From Mytilisepta virgata (lineage: Eukaryota > Mollusca > Bivalvia > Mytilida > Mytilidae): a stretch of 64,000 nucleotides of DNA. The translations under genes and the position numbers were made by a program. The notes under the pieces were generated by a model. That model searched no databases, was not told the origin of the DNA, and saw only the letters and a program-made list of their open reading frames with translations. This document shows, one piece after another, positions 1 to 11,690 of this stretch. Each line of letters opens with the position of its first letter. Position 1 is the first letter of the stretch. The stretch covers positions 34,154,001 through 34,218,000 of the forward strand of contig CM051511.1 of the NCBI GenBank assembly GCA_028015205.1. Reading direction: 5' to 3'.

Positions 1-505
1 CATTGATACACTATGCTTAGTTCCAAAGAAATGAACCTTAACACAATACTTAACCAGAGTCACTCAAGCATAAAATGTAGGTCATAATGACCCAATTATT
101 GTACGACTGCTAAGTACTACCCAAGGCACATCAACTGATGAAGTTCTATTGATACATTCTTCTTTGTTCAAAAGAAATTAACCTAAATGCAAAACTTAGC
201 CAGAGTAGCTGAAGCATAAAATGTAGGTCATAATGACCCAATTATTGTATGAATGCTCAGTACTATCCAAGGCACACCCACTGATGAAGTTTTGTTCCAA
301 AGAAATGAACCTGCTGAACGCAAAACTTAACCAGAGTCGCTCAAGCATAAAATGTAGGTCATAATAACCCAATTATTGTATGACTGCTCAGTACTACCCA
401 AGGCACATCCACTGAAGAAGTTTCATTGATACACTATGATTAGTTCTAAAGAAATGAACCTACATGTACATGTAAAGGCAAAACTTAACCACATAGTTCA
501 GACGT
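1..505. repeat. Diverged tandem repeat, ~130-146 bp units
   Basis: The motif CATAAAATGTAGGTCATAA recurs at 69, 215 and 345, so units are 146 and 130 bp long. Each unit also carries CCCAATTATTGTA, a CAAGGCACA block and AAAGAAATGAACC. The last partial unit fades near 490. No reading frame is preserved. The array probably lies in an intron of the minus-strand CoA-transferase-like gene. It runs off the left edge, so its full size is unknown. Confidence 0.85.
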
Positions 506-708
506 ACAGACAAGGGTAACTCTACATGCCTCATTAACATTCGTGGGCGGGACATACAATGTAACAAGTTATTCTGGTAAACATTTAGATCATTTTTTGT
601 TTGATAGATAAAACAACAATAGAAAAATTACACTTGCAAGTTAGTAAATATACAATAGGGGTGAAAAAATATGCAACAAATTTAGGTGTTTGATATCAAA
701 ACACATAT

Positions 709-866
709 CTAACCCTCATTGTCTGGATGACTAAACACACAATCCATCTGTGTAGGGGCATGAATGACTTCAATGTCTTTTAACTTTTCTTTCTGTCCCC
801 TCTTTTCCAAAGCTTCCATTAACTTGAAGGGAGAGGCAGCTCCACCATGAACATAAACCTTTTGAT
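709..866 (-). CDS. Acetyl-CoA hydrolase/4-hydroxybutyrate CoA-transferase-like, exon 2
   Basis: On the minus strand a TTTTAATTTTCAG acceptor precedes a frame reading QKVYVHGGAASPFKLMEALE and then LKDIEVIHAPTQ. This matches the N-terminal part of acetyl-CoA hydrolase / 4-hydroxybutyrate CoA-transferase family enzymes (a V-x-HG-x-A-x-P-x-x-L-x-EAL core followed by D-x-x-V-I-H). These mitochondrial enzymes move or hydrolyse CoA on short acyl groups. The exon begins with two bases that complete a codon begun by the exon ending at 3542 (phase 1), giving an unbroken join. Family similarity stops after the IEVIHAPTQ segment. The frame then runs 12 more codons to a TAG at 709-711, so either a donor lies just before that (for example at a GTGTGT or GTGTTT) or this is a truncated copy. 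The rest of the gene would lie left of the window. Confidence 0.72.
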
Positions 867-2875
867 CTGAAAATTAAAAAAAAGAAAGAATTAAATGGTT
901 GTTACATAAATGAAAATCTCTGTAAACTGAACAATTATGGGACCGTAGAAATTTTACAGTTTTGAGAGTTTCTTTATTCAACAAGATGTAAATAAATTGA
1001 AATATAAGTTACATAATTATGTACTACATTTCCATCATTATTTCTTTATTAACTGTAACTTAAGGATGTTCACTGATCATGTTTTTGAATTTTTGTCAGA
1101 TGTTCAGAATCATCTGGTTTTATCCATTTGAATGCCATAATTTTTTTTTCCCCGGTAACACCCATCTTTCTTTTCATAAATCTTTTGCATGCAGAATAAT
1201 AAACCATTTGTAAAAATCTTATAAAATCCTTATTATTATTTACAAAATGTCACGGTTTTTGAGAAATAAAACTTGTCAATGATAAAGCTATGTAAAATCA
1301 AGAGAACATATTTTACTGCCAAATTTTCAATGGCTTATATCTTGAAAACATGCACATGGACCTATAATTTTTGTCCGCTCTTTTAGTTCCTTTATAAATC
1401 CACTATCAATATTTAACAGTGTTATGAAAAGCTTGTTATTTTGAAACTGAGCAGCAAACATTCTTAATCTTAGTTTTTAGCTTCTTTGTTACTTTTCAGT
1501 AGAAAGGGAACACATTCTTGAGATTTGTATAAAATAATCCAATCAATGAAAAGAATGAGAGAGTCGCCAATTTTTAGAGGTATATTTAACAATACTATAG
1601 TTTACATGTATATGTTTAGGACCAAAAATTATCTCAGAACTGATTTTGGCAAGGTGTAAAAAGAATGGAAACTTGATACTTAGACAGCCATTTTAATATG
1701 TACAATGTATAATAATTTAAGTAACTGTAACAGACAAAAACTGCTTTAAAGTGATAGAAAATCAGGTCTGTTATCTCCAGTATTCGGAATTCAGGGAGAG
1801 GGGTTCCACTGTAGCACTGAGGTGACACATTTACTTCTGCTGGTGGACAGCTATAAGTTCATGGGGTATCATGATCATCTGAACAAAAAATACCTATGTT
1901 TATTTTAATATGTAATTAAATGTTGGCTGACACCCTTTATACTACACTACACAAAACCATTTTTGAATTTGCCGATGGGATGACATAGGTTAAATTGAAC
2001 AGTTTTTAATTTTTTTATGCACCAAATGAAATGACTTTAAAAACATACCAAAAACAACGCAACCCACCACGCCAAGGCTTGTTCTATACATTGTAAAGAC
2101 TCTAAACTACACATTCACACGTTTTAGTATGCCGATTTCATGGTAACAAGAAAGTTTATTGATTTCTAAATAGGCCACACATGAATTTAATATAATACTA
2201 TCACAAAAATGATGGCTTTGTTTCAATATTCGGTATGATGAGAGAGGAGTCTGAATTTTGAATTAGTGTCTCAACCGCCCATTATAGGCAGGATTATGAA
2301 GGTCAAAAGGCCAAACCGATTAACGTTAATTATTGATGAAATATGGGTGTAATATCCAAAACAAGTCGATATCTTATCAATGACTGGTATTTAGGGTAAA
2401 TATTTTCAAGTTATACCTATAATTATGGTTATATATAATTACAAATAATGGTATCAAAAGTTGAAGTGCATTGTCAACGAATTGCACTATGGATAATCTC
2501 ACTTCTTCTTGACCCACGCAACATATCTATATACAATCTGTGTAAAATATCACGAGATTTGTATCCTTCTACTATTTAAATCCTTGCTTGAATCACTTGG
2601 GTGTGAAATACAAATAAAGATTATAACTACAATAATTATTGCTTTGGGGCAACCATCGCCACTACATATAATTTTATTTTTATATAGATGTGATGAAATA
2701 CCTGTAACATGCAAGCTTCTTATAAGATGGGCTATGGTAGATCAGACCATGCTTGAGAATCGAGCACTATGCTTCCGGACGTCAACCCATTTCTGCATTC
2801 CTCTGTTATAATTACCTTAGAGATAGCAACAATGGTAATACAATGCGTGAACAGGCAGAGTAGTGCAACAAGGGA

Positions 2876-3163
2876 GAGGGGCTTTTTTTTTCTCATTTCC
2901 CCAATGAAATGAAGCAAAGAAGAGCTTGGATAAAGGCGGTTAACAGGGCTGATTGGGCACCAAATGAATACAGCAGAATTTGTTTGGAGCACTTTGTTGA
3001 TGGTTGGCACAGATACAACCCAAGTGATGTGAACTACAGACCTGCAGTCTTTTCCTACAAAGCAAAAGTTTCTGATGACAGTGCCACACATGACAGAAGG
3101 AGCAGACAAAATCTCTTGCAGGTTATTTTCAACGAAGTCTCTAAAATCAGCTTTTCCTATTAA
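2876..3163 (+). CDS. THAP-type zinc finger fragment (partial, possibly relic)
   Basis: The plus-strand frame reads FFSHFPNEMKQRRAWIKAVN, then a W-x-P-N, then ICLEHFVDG and a YRPAVFSY segment. That is the second half of a THAP domain: the FP-x(n)-R-x-x-W stretch, the C-x2-H ligand pair and the later proline. THAP domains bind DNA through a C2CH zinc site and occur in transcription factors and P-element-type transposases. The first half (C-x(2-4)-C) is not visible upstream, and the frame stops soon after the domain, so this is one exon of a larger gene or a decayed copy. It lies antisense within the intron of the minus-strand CoA-transferase-like gene. The similarity starts upstream of the ATG at 2909, so that ATG is not a real start. 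Confidence 0.6.
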   Translation, partial: EGLFFSHFPNEMKQRRAWIKAVNRADWAPNEYSRICLEHFVDGWHRYNPSDVNYRPAVFSYKAKVSDDSATHDRRSRQNLLQVIFNEVSKISFSY

Positions 3164-3541
3164 AATTCACTTCTTTACAGCAAATGAGGCAAGGTTCTTC
3201 ATCTATTTTATAAGGAGAGCCTTCCCCTCCTCATTTGTTTCCCTCTCTGTAAGATTAAAAACGAAAATGCATACCTGATCCCCCCCCCCCCCCCTTTTTG
3301 CTATTTGCAGTTTACAACTGCAATAGTACATGCACTTCATATAATGATATATATACAATGAGATTGCATATATCTTAATCCCAGAGCCCATGGTATAATA
3401 TATATTCATAACAATCAAAAATGGTTGGTAGCGGACGGAGTATTATGTTGTCGGGTAATTCGGCGCATTCAAACCATTTTCATGTTAAGGCGCCGAATAG
3501 GACGATGCACAGAATTACCCGAAATGACTGTATATACCTAC

Positions 3542-3716
3542 TGGACTCAACGATCTGTACCGCTTCTTCGGCAGATTTCCATACTGGCTCTCTACCGTGA
3601 ATGGGATGAAAAGGCTCTGGTGAATATAAATAGAACGTTCGTTTCGGTAAACTTTGGCTTTTAAAACATCCTAGTCGCCTTACTGTTAGCGCACTTGCTC
3701 TCAAGGCCGACATCAT
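3542..3716 (-). CDS. Acetyl-CoA hydrolase/4-hydroxybutyrate CoA-transferase-like, exon 1
   Basis: Reading from an ATG at 3716 (a second in-frame ATG follows directly), the minus strand encodes an Arg/Ser-rich, acid-poor N-terminus (MMSALRASALTVRRLGCF) of the kind that targets mitochondria. A segment ending WKSAEEAVQIVES follows, typical of the residues just before the catalytic N-terminal core of CoA-transferase family enzymes. The exon ends at 3542 on a GTAGGT donor in phase 1. The acceptor at 866/867 supplies two bases and continues in frame with QKVYVHGG, so two features 2.7 kb apart support each other. The exact ATG is a choice between 3716 and 3713. The gene is incomplete in this window. 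Confidence 0.72.
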
Positions 3717-4058
3717 CGTTGTTGTCAATTTGGGGTCAAGGACGTTTCAGATATCTTCGCAGCCCTCAATACAATCAGTTTTTTTTTACAACATGATCAA
3801 TGACAACTCGGACCATACCAAGTCGGACTAAATTAGTAACGAACTAATGTTGAGGAATAGAAATTCCTCGTTACGTTAATAATCCCCGCGCTAGCTAAGC
3901 GGCGGGAATAAAGTTTTGCTGTTCGCCGTACGTACGTTTGTACGTAATGTCCAGGATTATCTCAGGAACCATAAGAGATAGAAAACTGAAACTTTGGTCA
4001 TTGTTAGCATATTGTTGATGTAGATTGTGCCGCGAAGGTTTCGGAATTTTGGAATTAG

Positions 4059-4490
4059 TCATAGTACTGCTCGTACACCCTAAGCGGTAGAAACATAAAA
4101 AAATGGTGCATTACTAACACTTTAAAAGTTGTCTGTGCCGAAGGTTTCGGAATTTTGGAATTTGCCCTTAGGGCAAAATTATAAGCAAAAAACGGATTTC
4201 GCGACATCTAGTAAATAGTGAAAACTTCTAAACTATTTGGACTATAATGCTGAAACTAAAATCATGACTAGTATTACATTGATGAAAAAGTGGCATGAGA
4301 TTTTTTTTGAAACCCCTGGGGGGGGGGGGGGGGGGGGGGCATAACAACAAGAGAGTTAATAAATCCCAACATCGATTGTCATAGTACTCCTATTACACCC
4401 TAAGCGGTAGAAACATAAAAAATGGTGCATTACTAACACTTTAAAAGTTGTCTGTGCCGAAGGTTTCGGAATTCTGGAATTTGCCCTTGG
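4059..4490. repeat. ~105 bp direct repeat pair flanking a poly-G tract
   Basis: A block beginning CATAGTACT and containing TAAGCGGTAGAAACATAAA and a CCGAAGGTTTCGGAAT palindrome occurs at ~4059-4165 and again at ~4379-4485. Between the copies, at ~4316-4340, is an uninterrupted run of more than 20 G. No coding sequence is evident. Confidence 0.8.
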
Positions 4491-4589
4491 GACAGAAAAC
4501 ATTTTCTGGAAGAGTCTCAGACTTATTAATTTTTGAAAATTACAAATCAACCATACTATCAGACACTAGCAGAATAATAGCTATTAAAT

Positions 4590-5010
4590 GGAATATTTTT
4601 AATTCCAAAAAAAATTATTCCAACTTTGGTAAATTTCCTGAAAGACTCTAAGACCTTCATTTTTTAATCATAAGAGTTAAAGTTACCATTCAATTTCCAA
4701 AAAAATGGAATTCCAAATTTGGTTAATTTCCTGAAAGACTCTAAGATCTGAATTTTTTGGAAAAGTACCTAGTAACCATAGACATTTGTTTACAAAAAAG
4801 CAACAGCTGTATAGGGAATGATTAAATTTCCAAAATTAAATGGAATATTTGGATTTAAAAAAAAATTATAACTCAAATTTTGGTAAATTTCCTGAAAGAC
4901 TCTAAGATTTTTTTTTTGGAAATGTATCTAGCAACCATGCATATTAATAACTATTAATGTCATCAGACTTAAGCTAACCATTTAATTTAAAAAAATGATA
5001 TTCCAACTTT
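4590..5010. repeat. Degenerate short repeats (TTTCCTGAAAGACTCTAAGA)
   Basis: The block AATTCCAAxxxxGGTAAATTTCCTGAAAGACTCTAAGA recurs at about 4600-4655, 4700-4750 and 4845-4910, with a weaker copy near 4990. Spacing is uneven (~100-160 bp) and A-runs vary. No gene is visible here or in the AT-rich stretch that follows to 6330. A minus-strand frame at 5119-5376 has no recognisable domain. Confidence 0.7.
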
Positions 5011-6335
5011 GATAAATTTACACTTAATTAGTTGAACATGTCATCATAAAAACAGTTCACTACATGTATTTACATTATCAATATATGATATCCTTCATTT
5101 AACATTATCTCTACTATCTCAACTGTCCAATTCATTACTAAAGTTATTGTCACAACTGAGTATAATTTCTTTGGTCATTTGTGTTTTGCCATTCATAGCA
5201 CTCCCTGAATTATTCAAAACGGAAGAAATGGTAGTGAAACAGTGAAACAATGTTATTGTTCTTTTGTGAAATATTCCTTTGATTGAACTCGTAGCATTTA
5301 ATTTTGTGATTAACACAACAGTGGCGCGGGGATACGCAGCGTGGCTGCCGTGTTTCATTTCATATATTTTTTTCATGACGGAATAAAAGTTATAAATTCA
5401 AATTACTTTATTGTCCTTAAACATACAGTTTGTGCCAAAAAAAACCCCAAAAAACAGATTAACAAATACACAATATTGAACATTATATAAAACACAAAGA
5501 ACAAACAAAAAGTGACTAGTCCCCTGACCCGTCCCCTGACCTCTGTTTCAGAGTTAGTTTTAAAGAGAAACCGGTGTTTTGTACTTGCTTGGAGGACGCT
5601 GGGTTCAAAATAAAGACAAGTTTTTGGTCATCCGTCACGTTAAATTTGTGAAATTTGATATGATTTTCTTTATTGCAGACAAAAACACATTTTGGTTTAG
5701 CAATTTTACTCCAAAAAACTGCAATTTTCTATGCAATTGGAATATTTTTTAAACGTTAAATCTGGGACTGATATGTAGCTCATCATTATAAGCTCACATA
5801 CCAAAAAATAAGATCACTTGGTAAAAGGGTTTGCAAAAAAGTCCAGAAAACTAATATTTTAACAACAATTCCTATTTCCAAGGGCTATATCTCTCACAAT
5901 AATTATCCGATCAGCGTGAAAATCAAACTTGATCTGTAGCTCAAAATTATGGACCGTTCAATATTTATCACAGGGATGGGCCGGTGCATATATGGGACGG
6001 GGCAATTTTTTTTTTAGTAAATATTTGGATGGGTAAGTTATTTTTTTTAATATGTATATAGTGGATGGGCCAAACATTTTTTTGTAGGCAAAAAATATGC
6101 CATGAATTTCGTCGGCTTGTTCGAAAATGTCTTCTACGGGCACAAAAGTTTAATAAAACAAAAATAACAATTTACGATTTTAATGTTTTTGAAAAATAAA
6201 AAAATCATGGAAACACAACAATTTTATAACTTTGAGCACCCAACAACAATATTTAATTTTTTACTCAACATGTAAAGAGAACAGATGTATGTACAATGAA
6301 TGTTCCTTATTCCTATTTTATATTGAAAGGCACGT

Positions 6336-6620
6336 TTAAAGGGGTACCCAACACTTTGACTAAAATAGATTTGGCTCTTTTAATTTTCATAAAAAATTGA
6401 CGAAATATTTATTTTGACCTGTTGACAAAACTATAAAAATTTCAAGAAATTTGAACCACACAATTTACGGCCATAATTTCATTAGATATATAGCAGTTTG
6501 ACAAACACTAAATTTGATCATTGAAAGGCTTTTTTTCTCTTTGCTAAATAATATGTGATTAAAACGTTCAGCTGATTTTTAAAGAGTTAACTCCCTTAGG
6601 TGTTCTGTAGTCCTCCTTAA
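6336..6620 (+). mobile_element. TTAA-flanked MITE, copy B1
   Basis: This ~285 bp unit is flanked by TTAA on both sides. Its body (ACTTTGACTAAAATAGATTTGGCTC, TATATAGCAGTTTG, GAGTTAACTCCCTTAGG in order) is shared with 9701-9969 and, inverted, with 39367-39647. Ends are imperfect inverted repeats (AAGGGGTAC against the outer end of the other copies). A TTAA target is typical of piggyBac-type transposition, but no transposase is present, so superfamily assignment is inference. Copies differ at many sites, so they are not recent. Confidence 0.75.
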
Positions 6621-6923
6621 AAATACAATCTACTTAAGTCCAACAAAAATTAATTAGTAGATTTTCATCCAACTTTTTGAAAAAAATGGGGCGGGTGGGA
6701 GGATTTTATTTTTTATTTTTTATTTCATATGAAACTATTTTGTAAGGTGTTTTTAATATGTAAACGTTATAAAATGGCTTATATATGTTTTTATTCCAGG
6801 AACATGCACAATAGAAATTTCAACTCCAATCTCTGCAGACTTAAGCTGACCAAAAGACATCTAAAGGTCACAAAAATAGTCGAATCACGAAAACCATATT
6901 GAATTGTTACAGGAAGTTAACAA

Positions 6924-8670
6924 CAAGAGGCTCACCAGAGCCTATATCGCTCACCTGGAGTCTGGTTTTCATTGGACAATTAATCAACTATTTGACCAAG
7001 TTTGTTGCAATTGGTTCAATTGTCCAGGAAAAATTTGTTGAAGATTTATTTTTCATAAGGTTTAATGTTAAAATATGTTCCCTGATGGTGGTAGTCCTGG
7101 CAGGAAGTTGATAAAATTGACCAGGAATAAGGGTGAACCTTAAATAAATGTAACAGAACCCGACCTCAAATTACACACACCAATAACTCCTAAATAGAAT
7201 TTGAGAATCCCTTCAAAATTTCAGGGTATGTAGATCTCAACATGGCAAACATTTTTCAATTTACATTTCACTTCTATCTCAAATAGTTTTGGAGATAAAT
7301 GCAAAAATGTTAAAATTTTGAAAATTTGACAAAAAAAGGGCAATAACTCCTAAATGGGTTTTGGGATTTCCTTTAAAATTTCAGGGTGTGTAGATCTCAA
7401 CATGGCAAACATTTTTCAAATTTAAATTTCACTTCTATCTCAAATAGTTTTGGAGATAAACGACGAAAAATGTTAAAATTTTGAAAATTTGACGAAAAAA
7501 GGGCAATAACTCCTATACGGGTTGTGGAATTTCCTACAAAATTTCAGGGTAGGTAGATCTCGTCATGCTGATCAATTTTACCCCGTCAGATTTTTGATAT
7601 CTGTAACGGTTTTTAAGTTATAAGCCAAAAACAACACATCCACCCCTATATTCTATTTTTAGCTACGACAGCTATGTTTTACGTCAGATCAAAATAAATT
7701 GAGGATCGTTTGTAGAGGACATGTCATAGATCATTCCTATTAAGTTTCAAACCAATCGGCCCAGTGGTTTCAGAGGAGAAGATTTTTGAATGAAAAAATT
7801 TTGAAAATTTGACAAAAAAAGGGCAACAACTCCTAAATGGGTTTTGGGATTTTCTTTAAAATTTCAGGGTAGGTAGATCTCAACATGGGAAACATTTTTC
7901 AAATTTACATTTTACTTCTATCTCAAATAGTTTTGGAGATAAATGACGAAAAATGTTAAAATTTTGAAAATTTGACGAAAAAAGGGCAATAACTCCTAAA
8001 CGGGTTGTGGAATTTCCTTCAAAATTTCAGGGTAGGTAGATCTCGTCATGCTGATCAATTTTACCCCATGTCAGATTTTCGATATCTGTAACGGTTTTTA
8101 AGTTATAAGTCAAAAACAACACATCCACCCCTATATTGTATTTTTAGCTACGACAGCCATGTTTTACGTCAGATCAAAATAAATTGAGGATCGTTTGTAG
8201 AGGACATGTCATAGATCATTCCTATCAAGTTTCAAACCAATCGGCCCAGCAGTTTCAGAGGAGAAGATTTTTGAATGTTAAAATTTTAAAAATTTGACGA
8301 AAAAAGGGCAATAACTCCTAAATGGGTTTTGGAATTTCCTTCAACATTTCAGGGTAGGTAGATCTCATCATGCTGATCAATTTTACCCCATGTCAGATTT
8401 TCGATATCTGTAACGGTTTTTGAGTTATTAGCAAAAAACAGCAATTTACCCCTATGTTCTATTTTTAGCAACAGTGGCCATGTTTTTCATCGGATCAATA
8501 TAAAATGAGGACCGTTTGTGGAGGACATGTCATAGATCATTCCTATTAAGTTTCAAACCAATCGGCCCAGCTGTTTCAGAGGAGAAGATTTTTGAATGAA
8601 AAGTTTACGACGGACGGACGACGGACGAAAAGTGATGGCAAAAGCTCACATGGCCTTTGGCTAGGTGAGC
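6924..8670. repeat. 1.75 kb dispersed repeat with GCTCACCT/AGGTGAGC ends
   Basis: The unit opens with AAGAGGCTCACCAGAGCC and a GCTCACCTGG box and closes with GGCCTTTGGCTAGGTGAGC, so GCTCACCT and AGGTGAGC form terminal inverted octamers. The interior is a set of nested repeats. A ~140 bp module (GGGCAATAACTCCTAAATGG, then ATTTCAGGGTxxGTAGATCT, then CAAATAGTTTTGGAGATAA) recurs at about 7160, 7335, 7500, 7820, 7985 and 8305. A longer module with GATCGTTTGTAGAGGACATG and CCAATCGGCCCAG recurs at ~7700, ~8185 and ~8510. No long reading frame is present. Similar GCTCACC-ended sequences are, to my recollection, abundant in bivalve genomes; class unknown. Confidence 0.7.
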
Positions 8671-8830
8671 TAAAAAACGAAATTATTGACACGGAAACCG
8701 GTAACGGAGATGAACAAAATCCGGAAATCGTAAATTTTAGAAAATAAAAAAAAAATCGGGGCGGCACGATTTTCGAGGGGCGGGCGGGGATGAAAATCTA
8801 TCAATTAATTTTAATTGGCCTAATAGTTGA

Positions 8831-8959
<129 letters not shown>

Positions 8960-9374
8960 TTATAATTCGGTTTACCTCTAGTTCAAGCCCGGATTCATTT
9001 CATCAGATGTAAATGACATACATTAGAGAAAATAGCACTTCTTCAAAATTTCTGAAACTTTTGTTTAAAGTTTTGATCTGACAATCTTAAAATTTAAAAA
9101 AAAAATTATTAGAGGCAACTGCCTTACTGCCTCAGAGGAAGCTACGCCATTATGGTGTGTCTTGTTTGTTTGCTTTTATATTTTACTGTTTGTGTGTTTA
9201 TATCTATTCCAGCTTGGTTACTCTCTTCTACGTGTTAACAATTAAATATTCTAACGTTTAATCAGTGCTCTATTATATTTCATTTCGTATGATGCACGAA
9301 TAAAACATTAATTGTGTGTTTTCTCCAATTATTCATGTTTTTTTTAGAGTGTACTACATTTAGAATTAAGTTTT

Positions 9375-9639
9375 AGGGAGCAACCATTTAATTTTTATGG
9401 GAGGTGGGGGGGGGGGGGGGGGGGGGGGGGGGTGTGGAAGGATTTTGAAAAAAGGCTGGATACAAAAATCTTCAGAAAAAAGGCAGGATGAAAAATGTAT
9501 TGAAAAAAGGCATGAACCCAGAAAAAAGGCAGGACAACACAAGGTATGGTAAAAAAAAGTAATCTCGAAATTTTGCTGAAAAAAGGCAGGAATTAAGATT
9601 ATTTCCATGCCCCCCATAAAAATCAAATGGTTGCTCCCT
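9375..9639 (+). mobile_element. MITE family A (GGGAGCAACC ends), copy A1
   Basis: The unit starts AGGGAGCAACCATTTAATTT and ends with the matching complement AAATCAAATGGTTGCTCCCT. Its interior has repeated GAAAAAAGGCAGGA segments and a ~28 bp G run close to the left end. Family members are at 19234-19518, 22324-22583 and (left part) 36690-36815. No coding capacity. Confidence 0.85.
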
Positions 9640-9700
9640 CACAAAATGTATATTTTATAGTACAAAAAATATCTTAGTGTCATCTGCCCGAATTTATAAA

Positions 9701-9969
9701 TTAAGGTGGTACTCAACACCTTGACTAAAATAAATTTGGCTCGTTTAATTTTTATAAAACTTTTAGGAAATATTTACTTTGACGTGTTGATTTTTTTTAG
9801 TAAATAGAATTTCACACTTCACGGGAATAATTTCATTGAATATATAGCAGTTTGGCAAACATCAATTTTGATCATAGAGAAGCTTAATTTCTCTTTACTT
9901 ATTAAATTTGATTAAAACGCTCTGGTGATTTTTAAGAGTTATCTCCCTGTAGTGTTGGTACCGCCTTAA
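9701..9969 (+). mobile_element. TTAA-flanked MITE, copy B2
   Basis: TTAA precedes GGTGGTACTCAACACC and follows GGTACCGCC, so the copy has short terminal inverted repeats (AAGGTGGTAC / GTACCGCCTT) and a TTAA target. Its interior matches 6336-6620 throughout. About 80 bp further left is MITE A1. Confidence 0.8.
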
Positions 9970-10296
9970 TATTCTAAATGTCGTAAAATTTAAAAAATAA
10001 ACGGTTACATGTATTATATATTCATAATTGCATACACTTACATCCAGAAGTACAACACACAGAAAGATATATACAAGAAATTTCAAATACGAAGTATACA
10101 TACATGGACCTCACGATCTTGAACCTTGTTATATCAGACAACAGCTCAAAAGTGGGTTTTAAAAGAATAAGAAATTTTTCTAAGCGAGAAAAATTTGAGA
10201 AAGATTCTAATTAATATTTTTGATATCTTTATTTTTACTACAAAAAAGGAGAACACGATGAAGTTCGCATATATATATATATATCGGGGCGGTGGA

Positions 10297-10456
10297 CAAT
10301 GAGGAACCAGAGTGAGTTATCTTTTCCTAACCAATGTAGGAAAGGGAGTTAATTAAATTCTCTCCCTTTTGTCCTGAGGCTAAAAGGGAGACAAATTTAT
10401 TATCTCCCTTACCTACATTGGTTAGGAAAAGATAACTCACTCTGGTTTCTCATTGC
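10297..10456. mobile_element. Foldback MITE with ~50 bp arms
   Basis: The left arm (CAATGAGGAACCAGAGTGAG, then TTATCTTTTCCTAACCAATG) is complemented by the right arm at ~10404-10456, leaving ~55 bp in the middle. The arms differ at only a few positions. No coding sequence. Confidence 0.85.
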
Positions 10457-10853
10457 GCCATTTTCTTAAAGATGTGAAAGGACATTTGCGACACTAGAAA
10501 ATGTACACAAGCGCCAGTTTCAAAAATTTCCATTCGTGACAAATTCGTTTGATTGAATGAAATATGATACGAAATGCTGAAATAAAAAAACGGATGAAAT
10601 AAAAATAGACATTTCTTATTTAATATGGTATTAAAATTAAAAAAAATGAAACAAAATTTAGGAAAACTTACAAACTTTTATAACAGTTTTTCGTTTGATT
10701 GCCTTTGGCTTTTTAAATGTTTCATGTTAAAGAGTACACAATTCCTAGGGATTAATGCCTAAAAAATTTGTTGAGTTAAGTTTTCAGTGGCGAACAACTT
10801 TTGAAAATGTTAACAATTATTTTAAGATTTTTTTCCAGCAAACAAGGGACCAG

Positions 10854-11687
10854 GGGCCTGTTTATCGAAGCTGTCCTAAGATCGGTCCTAAGACCAATCT
10901 TAGGACAGATTTAGGATCAAGTTAGGACCGAATTAGGACATGTCTCAGCATACACATCGAAGATATCTTAGGACTGTCTTAGCTAGGATGTCCTAACTAT
11001 TGTCCTAAGTTAGGACGTAAAAGAAAAAAAATAGAAAATATAGAAAAATGCATTGGATTTAACCATTGAAAGTAGTTTTGATAAGATGAATAATTATAAT
11101 TATGATTTTTATAATTATATAGATAGTAGATAATAATTAAATAGTAATTATACGTTTTAACTTTATTAAAATAAACGAAACAAAATAATAAAAAAAAAGT
11201 TTTTACAAAAAAAATAAAAAATATATCAACTAAATATATAATATATTCTATACGGTAAAAATCATTATTTCTTTCTTTTTTGAAGTGTCATACACGTTTT
11301 AATACTTTAAAGGGTTCAAAGGCAAATCTCGTGCATCTTTTTTATATAAATAAGAAGATCTTTAAGATATTTTATTAAGACAAAAACAATACACGTATGA
11401 AAATGAGCAAGAGAAGGAATCCACATTTTACAGATGCAGAACTACAGACACTGCTGGATAAAGTGGAAAAGAACAAATCTCTTCTTTTCAGTAGACTAAA
11501 TATTTCCTTAAGTTAGGACCATACTAAGACCGTCTTAAGTCACCTAATTTGGTTTCCTAAACTTAGGACAATTCTTAGGAAAATCCTAAGTTACGACATG
11601 TTCGATAAACCCATTTAGGATGAGGATATGTTCTAAGATGTTCTTAGGACATGTCCTAGTTCTAAGAGAGCTTCGATAAACAGGCCC
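10854..11687. mobile_element. Foldback element F1 (CCTAAGA-rich), Harbinger-like relic
   Basis: The ends are a perfect 19-20 bp inverted repeat (GGGCCTGTTTATCGAAGCT and its complement), flanked on both sides by CAG, a possible 3 bp target duplication. The sub-terminal ~120 bp on each side is packed with CCTAAG/CTTAGG words that pair with each other. The centre holds a short Myb/SANT-like reading frame at 11403-11516. PIF/Harbinger elements carry such a Myb-like protein beside the transposase, so F1 is probably a deleted Harbinger-type element; the CAG target is not the usual TWA, which leaves doubt. Confidence 0.75.
11403..11516 (+). pseudogene. Myb/SANT-like DNA-binding fragment inside F1
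   Basis: The 37-residue frame begins MSKRRNPHFTDAELQTLLDK and continues VEKNKSLLFSRL before running into the CTTAGG-rich terminal region and a TAG. The R-x-P-x-F-T-x-x-E-L-x-x-L-x-x-x-V pattern is the first helix region of the Myb/SANT-like domain seen in Harbinger-transposon accessory proteins. Helices 2 and 3 are missing, so it cannot fold as a full domain. It is best read as a remnant left when the element lost its interior. Confidence 0.6.
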
Positions 11688-11690
11688 CAG

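Noticed and set aside
5119..5376. 85-codon minus-strand frame
   Set aside because: No domain and lies among degenerate repeats.
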